Shown here: in pieces, positions 53,502-63,664 of the stretch
Numbering within the stretch: position 1 is the first letter of the stretch
Layout of the letters: each line of letters begins with the position of its first letter
DNA from: Symbiodinium natans
Taxonomy: Eukaryota > Sar > Dinophyceae > Suessiales > Symbiodiniaceae
Reading direction: 5' to 3'
DNA length: 64,000 nt
Assembly (NCBI GenBank): GCA_905221605.1
Contig: CAJNDS010000158.1
Span: 405,176 to 469,175 of the forward strand
The notes under the pieces: model-generated
Databases searched by the model: none
The model's input: the letters and a program-made list of their open reading frames with translations, nothing else
Told to the model about the DNA's origin: nothing
Translations under genes and position numbers: made by a program

Positions 53502-53880
53502 CTATGGCCCTTCTACTTTGACCTTCTTCTGCTTCATGTTCTGTTTCCTCACTTGTTTTGGGCCCAAGGCACCAGCCTGGGCTTCGACGATGGCAGTTGG
53601 GCCGCTCCCTGAGCTGCAGAGCCAGGGCGAGGCATTTTTGTTGAGGAGGGTGAAGTCTGCATGGCGCAGTGCAGGCCCTTGCCGTGCTCGCCTGCAAGGC
53701 AGGCTGCCGCTGGGAGCAGGCGCAGTCCTTGGGGGGGGGGCGGTTTTCGACGTCTGGAGTGGGGTTTCGAGCTCCAGGTTCCGAAGCGCTTGCTTGACCA
53801 TCACCCGATCTGCTTCTGCTGTCCATTGTGTCAAGGCGCTGTTTCTGCTGGGTGCTATGGAGCAGGCCGGCTGGCATCTC
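53502..53880 (-). CDS. Possible minus-strand terminal exon, basic tail
   Basis: Minus frame reads LTQWTAEADRVMVKQALRNL and ends RKQNMKQKKVKVEGP at a stop. The helical and lysine-rich ends look protein-like. The plus strand is open too, but with low-complexity content. Confidence 0.35.
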
Positions 53881-53999
53881 AGCATCGCGTCTAGTCCAAC
53901 TGTGACATCACACAGCGTTCTTCGCTTCTGCACAGTCTGCACAGTGGTCGCGTTAAGTCACCATGCCCGAGGTGTGCTCCCGTCGGTTGCTGCTTGCAG

Positions 54000-54171
54000 T
54001 GCTGCCATCGCAAGCTGCGATCGGGAGTGGCAGCAGGTGGGGCGCCGTAGGACACCAGGGTTGAGCGAGACTCAGAGGACCAAGTACTCACCTTCAAAGT
54101 GCTTGTGGGCGCGTCTCGAGGCGTTGCAGGTCCTGGCGACGATGCAGGCCCGCTGCAGGAAATCTTGCAAG
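54000..54171 (+). CDS. PPR repeat on two exons
   Basis: Exon one (54000-54036), after TTGCAG, reads AAIASCDREWQQ and ends at a GT donor. Intron 54037-54120 is 84 nt and ends GAG. Exon two (from 54121) reads ALQVLATMQARCRKSCK. Phase 0 on both sides; together they form a standard PPR helix A plus helix B. The base before the first Ala codon would complete an Asn, as usual in this motif. Confidence 0.75.
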
Positions 54172-54270
54172 TTGGGGCCATGCGCCACCCAGATTTCGAT
54201 CGATGACCTGAAGTATCAGAAGTGGTGTTTTCACTCATGTTCACCATGGAAATTGCACGGTTTCATTTGT

Positions 54271-54385
54271 TCGGAGGTTCGCGGCCCTGCACCCAACTTC
54301 GTGGTCTTCTCCGCTGCCATCGGTGCCCCTCCATGCGATTGGCGGGGATGGTCAGGGCTTCCAGTTTGGAGATCACGGTCCTCAA
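54271..54385 (+). CDS. PPR exon: helix A
   Basis: Reads VRGPAPNFVVFSAAIGA and then PPCDW, a PPR loop and helix A. The true donor is uncertain; the frame runs into a CCCTAAA block. Confidence 0.6.
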
Positions 54386-54453
54386 AACCCTAAACCCTAA
54401 ACCCCAAACCCCAAACCCTAAACCCTAAACCCTAAACCCTAAACCCTAAAACC
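54386..54453 (-). repeat. Telomeric block, CCCTAAA
   Basis: About nine units, including CCCCAAA variants. A frame after it (LGTRELLDVLAGRRSLPN at 54523) may be coding. Confidence 0.97.
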
Positions 54454-55104
54454 CTGAATGGGGTGCAGGCGTTTGCAGCAACGCCTCGGTCTGGGTTGCA
54501 GCGCCTGGCTCTTAGCAGCACAAGTTCTCCTTTGGGGACTAGGGAGCTGCTTGATGTTCTTGCTGGCCGGCGAAGTTTGCCAAACCCTCCATGCCGCATC
54601 TTGCTTGTTATGCACAGCCTTTGTCGTAACGTGGGAGTTGTGGAGGGGGGGGGTGAGTTTCCAAAGGATGACAACTAGGTGAGGACGAGAGGCCGCGAGC
54701 CGATCCAACGCCACCGACGAGCGACGAAGCAGATGTGCCCGTCTATGCCCGTCTGAAAGGGGAGGAAGAACTCGACGAAGTGACAGGAGGCGATGCGTGG
54801 TGAAGGAGATGGGGAAGTTATAGAAATATCGAAGCGTATTTCACTTACAATGGGCAATAACAAGAAAGATGGTGTCATATTATGCCAGCATGGACCCCAA
54901 GCAGTGGGAGGCCGCATGACGAAGAGCCTCATGGGCCACGAAAGAACGACTTTGATGCCACCAGACCTCCGTCCCCGGCGTACTACCTTTGACAAAAATC
55001 GAGCCGCCAGAGCCCGGACGTCCACGGCGTACAAGAAGTGCTACGTTTGTACTACCAAGAGTCAACTTGCGAGCCATGCAGAACTCCGGATGTCCTGCAA
55101 AAGC

Positions 55105-55210
55105 ACCAAAAGCGACAACAGTCTCACATATTTGGCGAACCCCGACGTCCAAAAGCGACGACAGTGTGGCATTTCGTGAACCCAGGCATCCAAGGGCGAC
55201 GACAGTTACG
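55105..55210 (+). repeat. About 42-bp tandem repeat, three copies
   Basis: AAAAGCGACAACAGT at 55108, AAAAGCGACGACAGT at 55151 and AAGGGCGACGACAGT at 55192, with similar sequence between (CGAACCC / TGAACCC). Spacing 43 and 41 bp. Frames around it are long on both strands but unassigned. Confidence 0.7.
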
Positions 55211-55619
55211 AGGATGGCGACGTCGATGCTCGCGGCTCCGGCGGAGCACGATTTCCAACCTCGCGAGTTGCAAATCCCAATAGTCTGCCCGCACGCAGCG
55301 AACCCACCCAACGGCCCAAAACGCAGGACACCACGTGCCTGCCAAATCTTGAGGACACGGAGCGACGCTCGAAAAGTAGCCGAGAGAGCGCTTCAACACC
55401 ATCCACGAAGCCGAAACATGTAATTTGCGAGGTTTCAGGGCCCCGAGAAGAAAGGAGAACCCGCGCTATGGTAAAAGTGCGACTTTCGTCCAAAATGCGA
55501 CCACAGCTTGAGAAACAGCGTCCGCACCGGCCGCGTACGCCGCGACGACTCAGCAGTCTACTATCGCACGTCAACTCGGGACGTAAACATCCCTTAGTGT
55601 TGGCGCTCTGTTTGGGGAC

Positions 55620-55755
55620 ATATATGTATATAATTAAATATATACATGTAGGTATACATAACTACACACACATATATAAACAGATATATATATATATACA
55701 TAGTAGACACATCAAATACATATGAATGCATATATAGATATGTAGATATGAATAG
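55620..55755. repeat. TA-rich simple-repeat tract
   Basis: ATATATG, TACATA and TA runs. Confidence 0.9.
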
Positions 55756-56679
55756 TGGGACAGACTTCGGAGGAGGTATCCAGTTCGCCCCCCCCTCTCA
55801 AAGCTTCCCAACTTGCAGCGATTCTTATGCCCCAGGCTCGCCCTGCTGGAGGACCTGAGATGCAGAAAACTTCAGGCTCAACCGACTCGGTTCCGCAGTC
55901 CGCGAAAGTCACGGCATGACCACCTCGGTGCAGGCGGGTGCCATTCCTTCGGTCATCAGCTCTTGCGAGAGGACTGACATCTGCCCTCCGACGGGCAGAA
56001 GCCAATGTCGCTTAACCAGGTGGAAGTCAGCCAAAGCCAGGTCAGTGAAGCTGCGTAACGAAGAAATGTTGCTGCGCAGCTGCTAGTTCCGGGGACACGT
56101 AGCCGGCGAAGGCAGCCGGAATCAAAAGGGATGAGACACCAGTGAGACAGTAGCTGCAGCGGTCTTTTTTGTGTCAATGGTTTTCTTTGCTGAGCTTTTG
56201 CGTGCTTGGTAGGTTTTATCATCACGGGCTGCTGCCGCTTCTGTTGCCCGAATCCCTTCATAATCCTTGAACCCTTCTCTGGCTCTCGATGCTATTCATG
56301 TCTGTTTGCAGCTTGCAGGAGTGGGCAATGGCAGCGCGCGCCCCGCCCTTACGCGGCAACCTTTTCGCTTGGGAACGCTGCAGTGGATCCATGCGGGAGT
56401 CGCGCGTTCCCTGTCTCATGTAGATGTCCTGGCTTCCATGAATCAAGTCAAGGCTCCACATCCTGGCAGCATACCGTGACATGGGTCGGCAGCTCACAAG
56501 CAAGCAAGTCATTTCGTATCTCCATGTCCTCAAGATCCTTGCAAGAATGAAGCAGGGGGGGGAGGAGAGATTTTGTTTTTTTGGGTTTAGGGTTTAGGGT
56601 TGGGGGGGAGGGGGGGTAGTTTAGGGTGCGGAAACCTGGAGGGGGGGGGGGGTGGGGCTTTGCCCAAGAGGCTTCCATG

Positions 56680-56735
56680 AAGATCTCGCCTCACTCAACG
56701 CAGCGCTGAGCTCCTGCGCCGAGGCGGCTCGGAGT
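56680..56735 (+). CDS. PPR-like exon: helix A
   Basis: Reads EDLASLNAALSSCAEAARSQ, a PPR helix A lacking the usual Trp. It lies between a telom-like block (56583-56605) and the block at 56763. Confidence 0.5.
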
Positions 56736-56762
56736 CAACTCGGGAGGGAGGGCCCGGGGTTT

Positions 56763-56821
56763 TGAGGGTTAGGGTTTAGGGTTTAGGGTTTAGGGCTTAG
56801 AGTTTAGAATTTAGGGTTTAG
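56763..56821 (+). repeat. Interstitial telomeric block, TTTAGGG
   Basis: About eight units; the last ones decay to TTAGAGT and TTAGAAT. Confidence 0.95.
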
Positions 56822-57427
56822 GGGTACTTGTACCAAAAAACCCCTCGCAACCCTACATGGAATAGCCCGGCATGCAGTCTCAGTAGCCCTTCTGACCCTT
56901 CAATTTCAACTTGTGAGCTTCTCGGGAGGGTTCCGCTGCAGTGCTGTACTTCTGGTTCAGGAACATAAGTTAAAGTTCCCAAAATAGGGCTTCCGTGGTA
57001 AACGATAGAGTGCCTTAAGAATCTGCTCACTTTTTCCAGGTCCTTCACAATTTCGCGAGAGCCCAGTCAGCTTTAAGAGTGGCAGGACGCAGGTGCTGAG
57101 AGATGCCCTTCAAAGACCTAGTTCGGGGCGGACGGGTTATAGGGTTTTGGGAGTGTAGGAGTTTTGGATTTTGGGTATTAGGGCTTAGGGCTTTGCACGT
57201 TCAGCATCTCCACCAGTGATGACAGGGGCAGCGCTGGCAAGTGGCTGGGTGCTCGGCATTGTTTCCCGTCTTGGGGCTCCCTCCCATTCCTTATTGGTGC
57301 TTGAGGAGGAGTGGAGGAGTGGATCCCGATAGTAACCCCTTGCAAGCATCTTACAGCTATGGTGGTACCAAGGTTCATTCCCCCCATACCTCCTTGGGCA
57401 CCATAAAGTTCGGCTCGACATGTCCAG

Positions 57428-57545
57428 GCCGTGGAACTCTTCAGAGGCATGCAGGCGTCGAAGACGATGCAGCCCTTGAGCAGCAACAAAATAGCGGGTG
57501 CCAATGGGCTGCTCCTGGCTTGCCAGGCACAGACCATGCAGCCGG
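57428..57545 (+). CDS. PPR exon: helix B
   Basis: After GTCCAG the frame starts AVELFRGMQASKTMQP, a PPR helix B whose first Ala is the first codon of the exon. The frame continues IAGANGLLLACQAQTMQPDI. The matching helix A was not located. Confidence 0.55.
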
Positions 57546-58124
57546 ACATCATCAGCGTATCGGCACGTCCGGCATGGACTGCACATCCACGCATTCTAAG
57601 TTCGCCTGCCCACGACGGCTGTGCAGAGTTGCATGCTGCATGATTGCGTGCGCGCAGTGCCTCTGCCACTTCAACTTAACAGGCGCTGACAACCTCGTTT
57701 GGGACGTCCCGATGGGAATGTGCGCTGGCTTTGGGAAGGCCTGTCGGGCTTCATGGCATGCCGGAGATGTCTGACATCGTTTCCAACACGATATTGATGG
57801 ATCTGTCGTGCTGTCTCCCGACCCGAAGCCGTTGCTTCTTTTCTTGCGAAATTTGAATCGACTCTCCACTGGCACCTACCTGCACTGCACGCTGCAGAGT
57901 CGTCCTTTTTGCAGCGTGTGACATGCGATGGACATGATCGATGTTCCCGTTCCACCACACTCTGAGAAGACATCGCTCCCCCCCCCCCCCCAATGCGGCG
58001 TTTGATGCTTGGCGCCCATTGATGTGGGGCCGGGGCCAGGTAGGTGATTTCACCACGTCGGAAAGCTTGCGTTTCAGAATTGACTATTTTTGGCAGAAAA
58101 GGGGCAGAGGTTGCACGACCATTA

Positions 58125-58275
58125 CTTACGACGACGACGACGAGGACGGACGACGACGACGACGGACGACGACTGCTGCTGCTGCTCCTCCTACTGCTAC
58201 TGCTTCTGCTACTGCGACAGCGACTGCGACTGCGACTGCTACTGCTCCTGCTGCTGCTGCTGCTGCTGCTAAGAA
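58125..58275 (+). repeat. GAC/GCT/ACT trinucleotide tract
   Basis: GACGAC, GCTGCT, TACTGC and GACTGC runs. Confidence 0.95.
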
Positions 58276-58465
58276 TATTCATAATATTTTATAATAATAA
58301 TAATAGTAATAAAACTAATGATAGTAATGGCAATGATCATAAGCATTCGGGAGAAGTGGCAGGCTTACGAGGGATCGGCTGGAGAGCAATGCCGTGCACT
58401 GAGTCCTCAGGGGCTCTTCAGGGCTTTTTGAAGGCAGTTCGGTGACCGGCAGGGTCACCATGCCT

Positions 58466-58534
58466 AAGCCCTAAGCCCGAAGCCCGAATCCCGAAGTCCT
58501 AAGCCCTAAATCCTAAATCCTAAACCCTAAACTT
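58466..58534 (-). repeat. Degenerate telomeric block, CCCTAAA
   Basis: CCCTAAG, CCCGAAG and TCCTAAA variants ending with perfect CCCTAAA. Confidence 0.93.
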
Positions 58535-58555
58535 ATGGCTCGCCGAGTTTGGGGC

Positions 58556-58618
58556 TTCGAGCTTGAGGTTGTGTCAGCTGGGGCAGCCATCGCTGCCTGC
58601 CAGAGAGGCTTGCATAGG
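58556..58618 (+). CDS. PPR exon: helix A, flanked by telomeric blocks
   Basis: The frame reads FELEVVSAGAAIAACQRGLH then R and ends in phase 0 at a GC donor, GCAAACCCTAAACC, which is itself the start of the next telomeric block. The donor falls at the same place in the PPR unit as at 51870, 54036 and 62865. The 5' end is uncertain. Confidence 0.65.
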
Positions 58619-58709
58619 GCAAACCCTAAACCCTAAACCCTAAACCCTAAACCCTAAACCCTAAACCCTAAACCCTAAACCCTAAACCCTAAACCCTAAA
58701 CCCTAAACC
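58619..58709 (-). repeat. Telomeric block starting at a GC donor, CCCTAAA
   Basis: Thirteen units; the first CCCTAAA begins five bases after the exon end. Confidence 0.97.
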
Positions 58710-58758
58710 ACCCTAGCTGTAAGCTCGCCCGAAAAGGAGTGAAGGGTTGTAAAAAAAA

Positions 58759-58824
58759 ACCTAAACCCTAAACCCTAAACCCTAACCCTTAAACCCTAAA
58801 ACCTAAACCCTAAACCCTAAACCC
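58759..58824 (-). repeat. Telomeric block, CCCTAAA
   Basis: Nine units with some CCTTAAA and CCTAAA variants, 50 bp from the previous block. Confidence 0.96.
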
Positions 58825-58905
58825 ATTTGGGTGGAGCACGCCGGCCATGCAGGAAGTCTTCCGCTTTTCCAGCTCGCCCCCACATGAGGGCACGCATGCT
58901 GAACA

Positions 58906-58995
58906 AAAACCAATAATTATAACAATAATAATCGCAAAAACAATAGTAACAATAATGATAATAATATCAATAAAATACAATGATATCAATAAAAT
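58906..58995. repeat. AT-rich tract (AATAAT/TATCAATAAAA)
   Basis: Contains ATGATAATAATATCAATAAA and a nearby second TATCAATAAAA copy. Confidence 0.85.
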
Positions 58996-59338
58996 CTGAC
59001 AGGAAGGGAGCAATGCTTAGCTTTCTTGCAGGAAGCCAGTGGGAGATTGCGCTGGGCTCCTTGCAGAGGACGCTGCAGCTGGACAATGGCAGTTGCAAGT
59101 CGCCAGCAGGGATTTGATGAGCGTAACCTGAAGGCAGTGCAGGCAGCTTGCTGTCCGTGGTTTCCATGCGAGTCGATGACACTTGTGGTTTCAAGTCAGG
59201 CCTGATTCAAGCCACGTCCTCTAGGAAGTCACGAAAGCTAGCTCTCTGGCGGCGTGTTTTCGTTCTTGAAATGTTTACACTCTTGCCTCTGATCTCTGCA
59301 TCATCGGGGCGCCCCCCTAAAGCGGGAGGATGCCCCAG

Positions 59339-59497
59339 ACCGCGTTGCGGCCAAATGCCGCGGCCCTGGTGCGCAGAGTCGCGGAAGGGCAGAAGTGTGT
59401 CACTACGAGCCATGTCTCCAACTCTGCACAGCTGGATAATAAGAAGCAATGGATAGCAAGGGCATATGGTTTTAGAGGAGCTGTGTCGAGGCTGTGA
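59339..59497 (+). CDS. Terminal exon of unknown protein
   Basis: After TGCCCCAG the frame reads TALRPNAAALVRRVAEGQKC, later NKKQWIARAYGFRGAVSRL, and ends at TGA (59495-59497). Mixed composition looks coding. No family recognised. Confidence 0.4.
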   Translation, partial: TALRPNAAALVRRVAEGQKCVTTSHVSNSAQLDNKKQWIARAYGFRGAVSRL

Positions 59498-59525
59498 AGC
59501 CCTTCAAGGCACGAGAGTCTCGCAG

Positions 59526-59600
59526 CCAAAAGCCTTCAAGCGAAGCTAAGTGCATCAGGGCTTCAAGCGAAGCTAAGTGTTTCGAAGCTTCAGAGCTTCA
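59526..59600 (+). repeat. Short duplication GCTTCAAGCGAAGCTAAGTG
   Basis: Two copies of a 20-bp block, 34 bp apart, followed by further GCTTC-rich sequence. Confidence 0.8.
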
Positions 59601-60403
59601 AGGTGCAGACTATTCGCAGGCGAACCTTCATCAGGCTCCTTGTGGATTCTAAGATTCGGAGGCAATCGAACCCCTGAACGGCCCTAAATCCCGAAACCCT
59701 CCCCAAACCGCCGAAATAAAAACCTCAGCTAAGGCCGGTGCTTGCAATGCGGGTCTCGGGGCAGCGGAACGGGGAGCGAGAGTCTCCTGGGACCAGGCGG
59801 GGGACTCAGGGACTGTTTGTTTTTGTCTACCTCATCGTCTACGCAAGAAAATTAAGTCGCTTCTAGTTAACTCTATTGTTGAGAAAGGCTCAAGAGATTT
59901 CGGCCTACCTTCGCCCAAGAATTCAAGCTGTGAAGCAATTTCTTTCGCTTTCTGTGTGTCCACCTGTCCCCCCGCAAGGGCTCAGGGGCTCGGTTGAGGG
60001 AGCCCAAAGCCGCCCAAGCCCGAACACCCCAACCTTTCAACCCTTGGATCACTTGAATGATCCCTATTACCCTACAACCTACTGTATACCCTAATCCCTC
60101 TATACACCCCGATATACACCCTAGACCCGAGAAATGCCTCTAAAGCCCCCAACCCTACACGCCGGATGAGGCCCTTGGTCTCCAACAGCAGCTCCGGCGC
60201 TTCGGCACTCGCTTGGCGCCAGCCCTGGGGGGGGGGGGGGGGGGTGGAAGCAGACATGTCGTCGGGGGGGAGGGTGGGGAGCGGAAAGGTTTAGGGTTTA
60301 GGGATGTCGGGTTTGGGGTACCTCGAAAGGTTTGGGGTTGAGGGCTTAGTTTTGCAGAGTTTTGGTTCCCACCGTAGGGCTTGGAGGGATCTCAAGGGCC
60401 GCA

Positions 60404-60490
60404 TGTGCGCGCTGAGGATGTGGTCTCCTTCAATGCTGCCGCAAGCGCGGGGGGCCTCCAGACGATCCTTATCAAGGAAGGGCCCCTTGT
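60404..60490 (+). CDS. PPR-like exon: helix A
   Basis: The frame reads AEDVVSFNAAASAGGLQT, a PPR-type D-V-V-S-F-N-A-A start, without the usual Cys and Trp. It runs to the CCCTAAA block at 60493. Confidence 0.45.
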
Positions 60491-60492
60491 AG

Positions 60493-60651
60493 CTAAACCC
60501 CAAACCCTAAACCCTAAACCCTAAACCCTAAACCCTAAACCCTAAACCCTAAACCCTAATTCCTAAACCCTAAACCCTAAACCCTAAACCCTAAACCCTA
60601 AACCCTAAACCCTAAACCCTAAACCCTAAACCCTAAACCCTAAACCCTAAT
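60493..60651 (-). repeat. Telomeric block, CCCTAAA
   Basis: About twenty-two units with one CCCTAATTC interruption; the longest block in the window. Confidence 0.98.
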
Positions 60652-60718
60652 CGTGGGGACCCCACTACCTTGTTGTCGTCTGTTGAGCCCCAAGCTGGGG
60701 AACCAAGCCCCCGATACT

Positions 60719-60814
60719 GTAGGGTTTTTAGGGTTTAGGGTTTAGGGTTTAAGGTTAGGGTTTTTGGGTTTAGGGTTTGGGGTTTAGGGTTTAGGGTTTA
60801 GGGTTTAGGGCTGG
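60719..60814 (+). repeat. Telomeric block, TTTAGGG
   Basis: About eleven units with TTTTGGG and TTTGGGG variants, opposite in orientation to the block 68 bp upstream. Confidence 0.96.
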
Positions 60815-60954
60815 GGCCTTTTAGGGTGAAGGACTTGGGGGAGCCCAAGATGCCTCTTGGTGTTGGGAAGCCCCCCTTGGAAGTCCCCTGAAACCCCCTT
60901 GCATCTTTGGCAAGCCGTGCCCCAATCTTGGAGTGGGGTTCAAGCGGCTTCAAG

Positions 60955-61011
60955 GGTTTAGGGTTTAGGGTTTAGGGTTTAGGGTTTAGGGTTTAGGGTT
61001 TAGGGTTTAGG
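60955..61011 (+). repeat. Telomeric block, TTTAGGG
   Basis: Eight perfect units. Confidence 0.98.
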
Positions 61012-61136
61012 CCGTCCAACCAACATGTATGAAAACCCCCCGACCAAGGTCATGGCGTCATGGCTTGGGTGGGCGGATGAAGGGGGCGCACCGCACACAA
61101 TACGTCCCGCATGGTGGCGTGCGCGGAGCATGTGAC

Positions 61137-61282
61137 GCCCTAAACCCCAGAAGCCCAGAAACCCCAAAACCCCAAAACCCCAAAACCCCAAACCCCTAAA
61201 CCCCTAAACCCCTAAACCCTAAACCCTAAACCCTAAACCCTAATTCCTAAACCCTAAACCCTAAACCCTAAGCCCCAAACCC
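61137..61282 (-). repeat. Telomeric block, CCCTAAA with CCCCAAAA start
   Basis: CCCCAAAA units change gradually through CCCCTAAA to CCCTAAA, as if two related repeats grade into each other. Confidence 0.95.
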
Positions 61283-61294
61283 TGCTGCAATAAG

Positions 61295-61350
61295 GTCTGT
61301 AGCCTGGAGAGGCGCTGGGACGTGGCCTTGGCCACCAGCTCAGATCGTCG
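61295..61350 (+). CDS. PPR-like mini-exon between two telomeric blocks
   Basis: After AATAAG the frame reads VCSLERRWDVALATSSDRRG. ERRW-x-x-AL is the PPR helix A to helix B junction. A GC at 61325, just before AL, could be a donor at the conserved position. Telomeric blocks lie within 15 bp on each side. Confidence 0.45.
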
Positions 61351-61362
61351 AGGTAGCCACTC

Positions 61363-61434
61363 TAAACCCTAAACCCTAAACCCTAAACCCTAAACCCTAA
61401 ACCCCAAACCCCAAACCCTAAACCCTAAACCCTG
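61363..61434 (-). repeat. Telomeric block, CCCTAAA
   Basis: About ten units with two CCCCAAA. Confidence 0.97.
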
Positions 61435-61568
61435 AAGCCGACACAGCACACCCGGAACCTTAAACCCTGGATCCAAAACCCTAAACCCCTGAGACCCTGC
61501 ACCATCTAAGTCGCTGGAGAAGCTCGGGAATCTCTAGATGCCAGGAAGCGATTTTTGTCAGTGAGGGG

Positions 61569-61674
61569 AACCCTAAACCTTAAACCCTAAACCTTAAACC
61601 CTAAACCCTGAACCCTGAACCCTAAACCCTAAACCCTAAACCCTAAACCCTAAACCCTAAACCCTGAACCCTGG
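61569..61674 (-). repeat. Telomeric block, CCCTAAA
   Basis: About fifteen units with CCTTAAA and CCCTGAA variants. Confidence 0.97.
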
Positions 61675-61701
61675 AGTGCATGTCGGACACCTTCGCCTGA
61701 G

Positions 61702-61760
61702 GCCATGCTGCGAGCTGCGCCAGAAGCGTCCCTTGAAGCAGGCGCATCCGTTGGGATTTG
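61702..61760 (+). CDS. PPR exon: helix B between telomeric blocks
   Basis: After GCCTGAG the frame starts AMLRAAPEASLEAGASVGI, a helix B resembling the one at 52173 (A-x-x-L ... A-S-L-E-x-G-A). It ends at the donor GTGGGTTTAGGG, so the next intron starts with telomeric repeat. Confidence 0.55.
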
Positions 61761-61799
61761 GTGGGTTTAGGGTTTAGGGTTTAGGGTTTAGGGTTTAGG
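61761..61799 (+). repeat. Telomeric block starting at a GT donor, TTTAGGG
   Basis: Five units beginning within the donor GTGGGTTTAGGG. Confidence 0.96.
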
Positions 61800-61907
61800 T
61801 GCGTTTCTCTTGGCATAACCTTCCCGTCGTGCAGTTGTTTCGAATCAGAGGCGATGGTTGTCAGGCAGACAGCAAGCCAACAGCATCAAGGTTGCTCTTG
61901 AGCCCCC

Positions 61908-61945
61908 TCAACCCTAAACCCTAAACATCCCTAAACCCTAAAAAC
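61908..61945 (-). repeat. Short telomeric block, CCCTAAA
   Basis: Four units with interruptions. Confidence 0.9.
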
Positions 61946-62664
61946 AGCAAGCCTTCGGTTATTGGAGCCGCACGGGTGCGTAAAGAGCCGGGCCGTTCCT
62001 TGTTGATTCTAATGTCATTATTCCTACTACTCCCATTAGGATTGGGGTGGTGTATGTGTCGTAATACATGCTAGCTGACGGAGCAACAGTTCAAAGGCAG
62101 CAGGAGCTTCTTTGGTGTTTCAGGTGTCTCCTTCTTCTGCGTCGCGAAAAAACCCTTAAAGATGTGGGACTAAGCTGACAACGCTGCCCAAAAGCCTAGG
62201 CCCCAAACTCTCCTGGTAAGAGGCCTTGTTGCCGTCCATCCACTGTACAGTGCAAGCAGCAACCAGCTCTGTCCTATTAAGGTCCTGCTGTGCACTTGAA
62301 CAGTTATGTCCCTGCATAGGATAGTCTGAGCGAACTAATATGCATCTTTGTTACGACATCGTTAGAACGATGCAAGGTTTTGAGTCTGCTGAGAGCCTGG
62401 AGAACTCACCGTCCGCATGATTGCCATGCTTGCCGTTTCTGATAGCGATCCGTTCATGCCCTCTGTGCTCGTTAGCATCCGCCGTGGTTGCAGGAGGTTG
62501 GAGGTTTAGTTGGACGTTGCTTGTTCCTCAGGACTCGTTGGCTCGAGACCAAGGACGCCTGATGCATGTACTGCTGGGGCATGCTCAGGTTCTCAGGTGT
62601 TTGAAGGACAAGGCTTGCGGATTCCATGCGGCAGAGCAACTGTACGTGGGCTATAAACGCGCTG

Positions 62665-62812
62665 AACCCTAAACCCTAAACCCTAAACCCTAAACCCTAA
62701 ACCCTAACCCTAAACCCTGAACCCTAAACCCTAAACCCTAAACCCTAAACCCTAAACCCTAAACCCTAAACCCTAAACCCTAAACCCTAAACCCTAAACC
62801 CTAAACCTAAAC
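62665..62812 (-). repeat. Telomeric block running into an acceptor, CCCTAAA
   Basis: About twenty-one units; the final CCTAAACCTAAACAAG supplies the AG in front of the PPR exon at 62816. Confidence 0.98.
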
Positions 62813-62815
62813 AAG

Positions 62816-62865
62816 GTTGCAACATCGCCATTCACGCCTGTGAGAAGGTCGGGCGCTGGCAGGAG
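62816..62865 (+). CDS. PPR exon: helix A directly after a telomeric block
   Basis: Reads CNIAIHACEKVGRWQE, a strong PPR helix A, ending in phase 0 at a GC donor (62866). The Trp-x-x to donor spacing equals that of the other PPR exons here. Confidence 0.75.
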
Positions 62866-62924
62866 GCCCCCGCTTCTCAGCATACGAACACTCTGAACAC
62901 AAAACCCAGTAGGTACGGACTATT

Positions 62925-63110
62925 ACGATTATTATTATTATTACTATTACTATTATTATTATTATTACTACTATTACTACGATTACTATTATATTACTAT
63001 CATCATTATTGTTATTATTATTATTATTACTATTACTATGATTATGATTACTATTACTACGATTACTATTATATTGCTATCATTACCATTATTACTATTG
63101 TTTCTACGGC
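62925..63110 (+). repeat. ATT/ACT trinucleotide tract with internal duplication
   Basis: TATTAT/TACTAT runs. GATTACTATTATATTACTAT and a near copy recur about 77 bp apart. Confidence 0.93.
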
Positions 63111-63664
63111 AATCAGTGGTAATATGTACTGTACTCCGCTATGCCAAACTATTCTGTACTAAAAATCTGGTGTAGCCTAACAGTCAGGGCTTTCGGTTCA
63201 GGGTGTAGGGAACAGACCAGACAGCATCTGCTACAGAAGAGAACGCAGCGCAACACACTACGCAGCAACGCCATGGCTTAACGTGTCATGCTCGCGGCCA
63301 TTTTTTCTCGCAGTCGGAGGCCTCACGAGCCGCGCAGGCATTTTCCCCCAAGGGGCTTTGTTTGGCAAGCCTATCGAGGGACCCCTCCAACCCAGGAGGG
63401 GGTACCCTTTTTTGGGGGGTTCCCAGAACAAGCTCTATAGTATTTTGGGGTCATGTGAAGTGGGGGGGTGGTTCCCAGAATCAGGGTTCTCGTAGCTTGG
63501 GGGTCATTTCTTGGGGGGGTGCCTTACTGTGAAGCAGACCAGGGAAGAGTCCCCATGTAGGCGCTTGGTTTATAAGCCGATGGAGCTGCACCCGAAAGCC
63601 ATGGACTTGCACCCTGCGCCCGCCACACGTCAGCAAAGCATGGGATGTTTTGGGGGCTTACGGT

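Noticed and set aside
54880-55430. 143-144 codon frames on both strands as a gene
   Set aside because: No motif, no splice evidence, and a 42-bp tandem repeat explains part of the openness.
57548-57559. YADD on the minus strand as a reverse-transcriptase motif
   Set aside because: No other RT motifs around it; the plus strand reads a PPR helix B over the same area.
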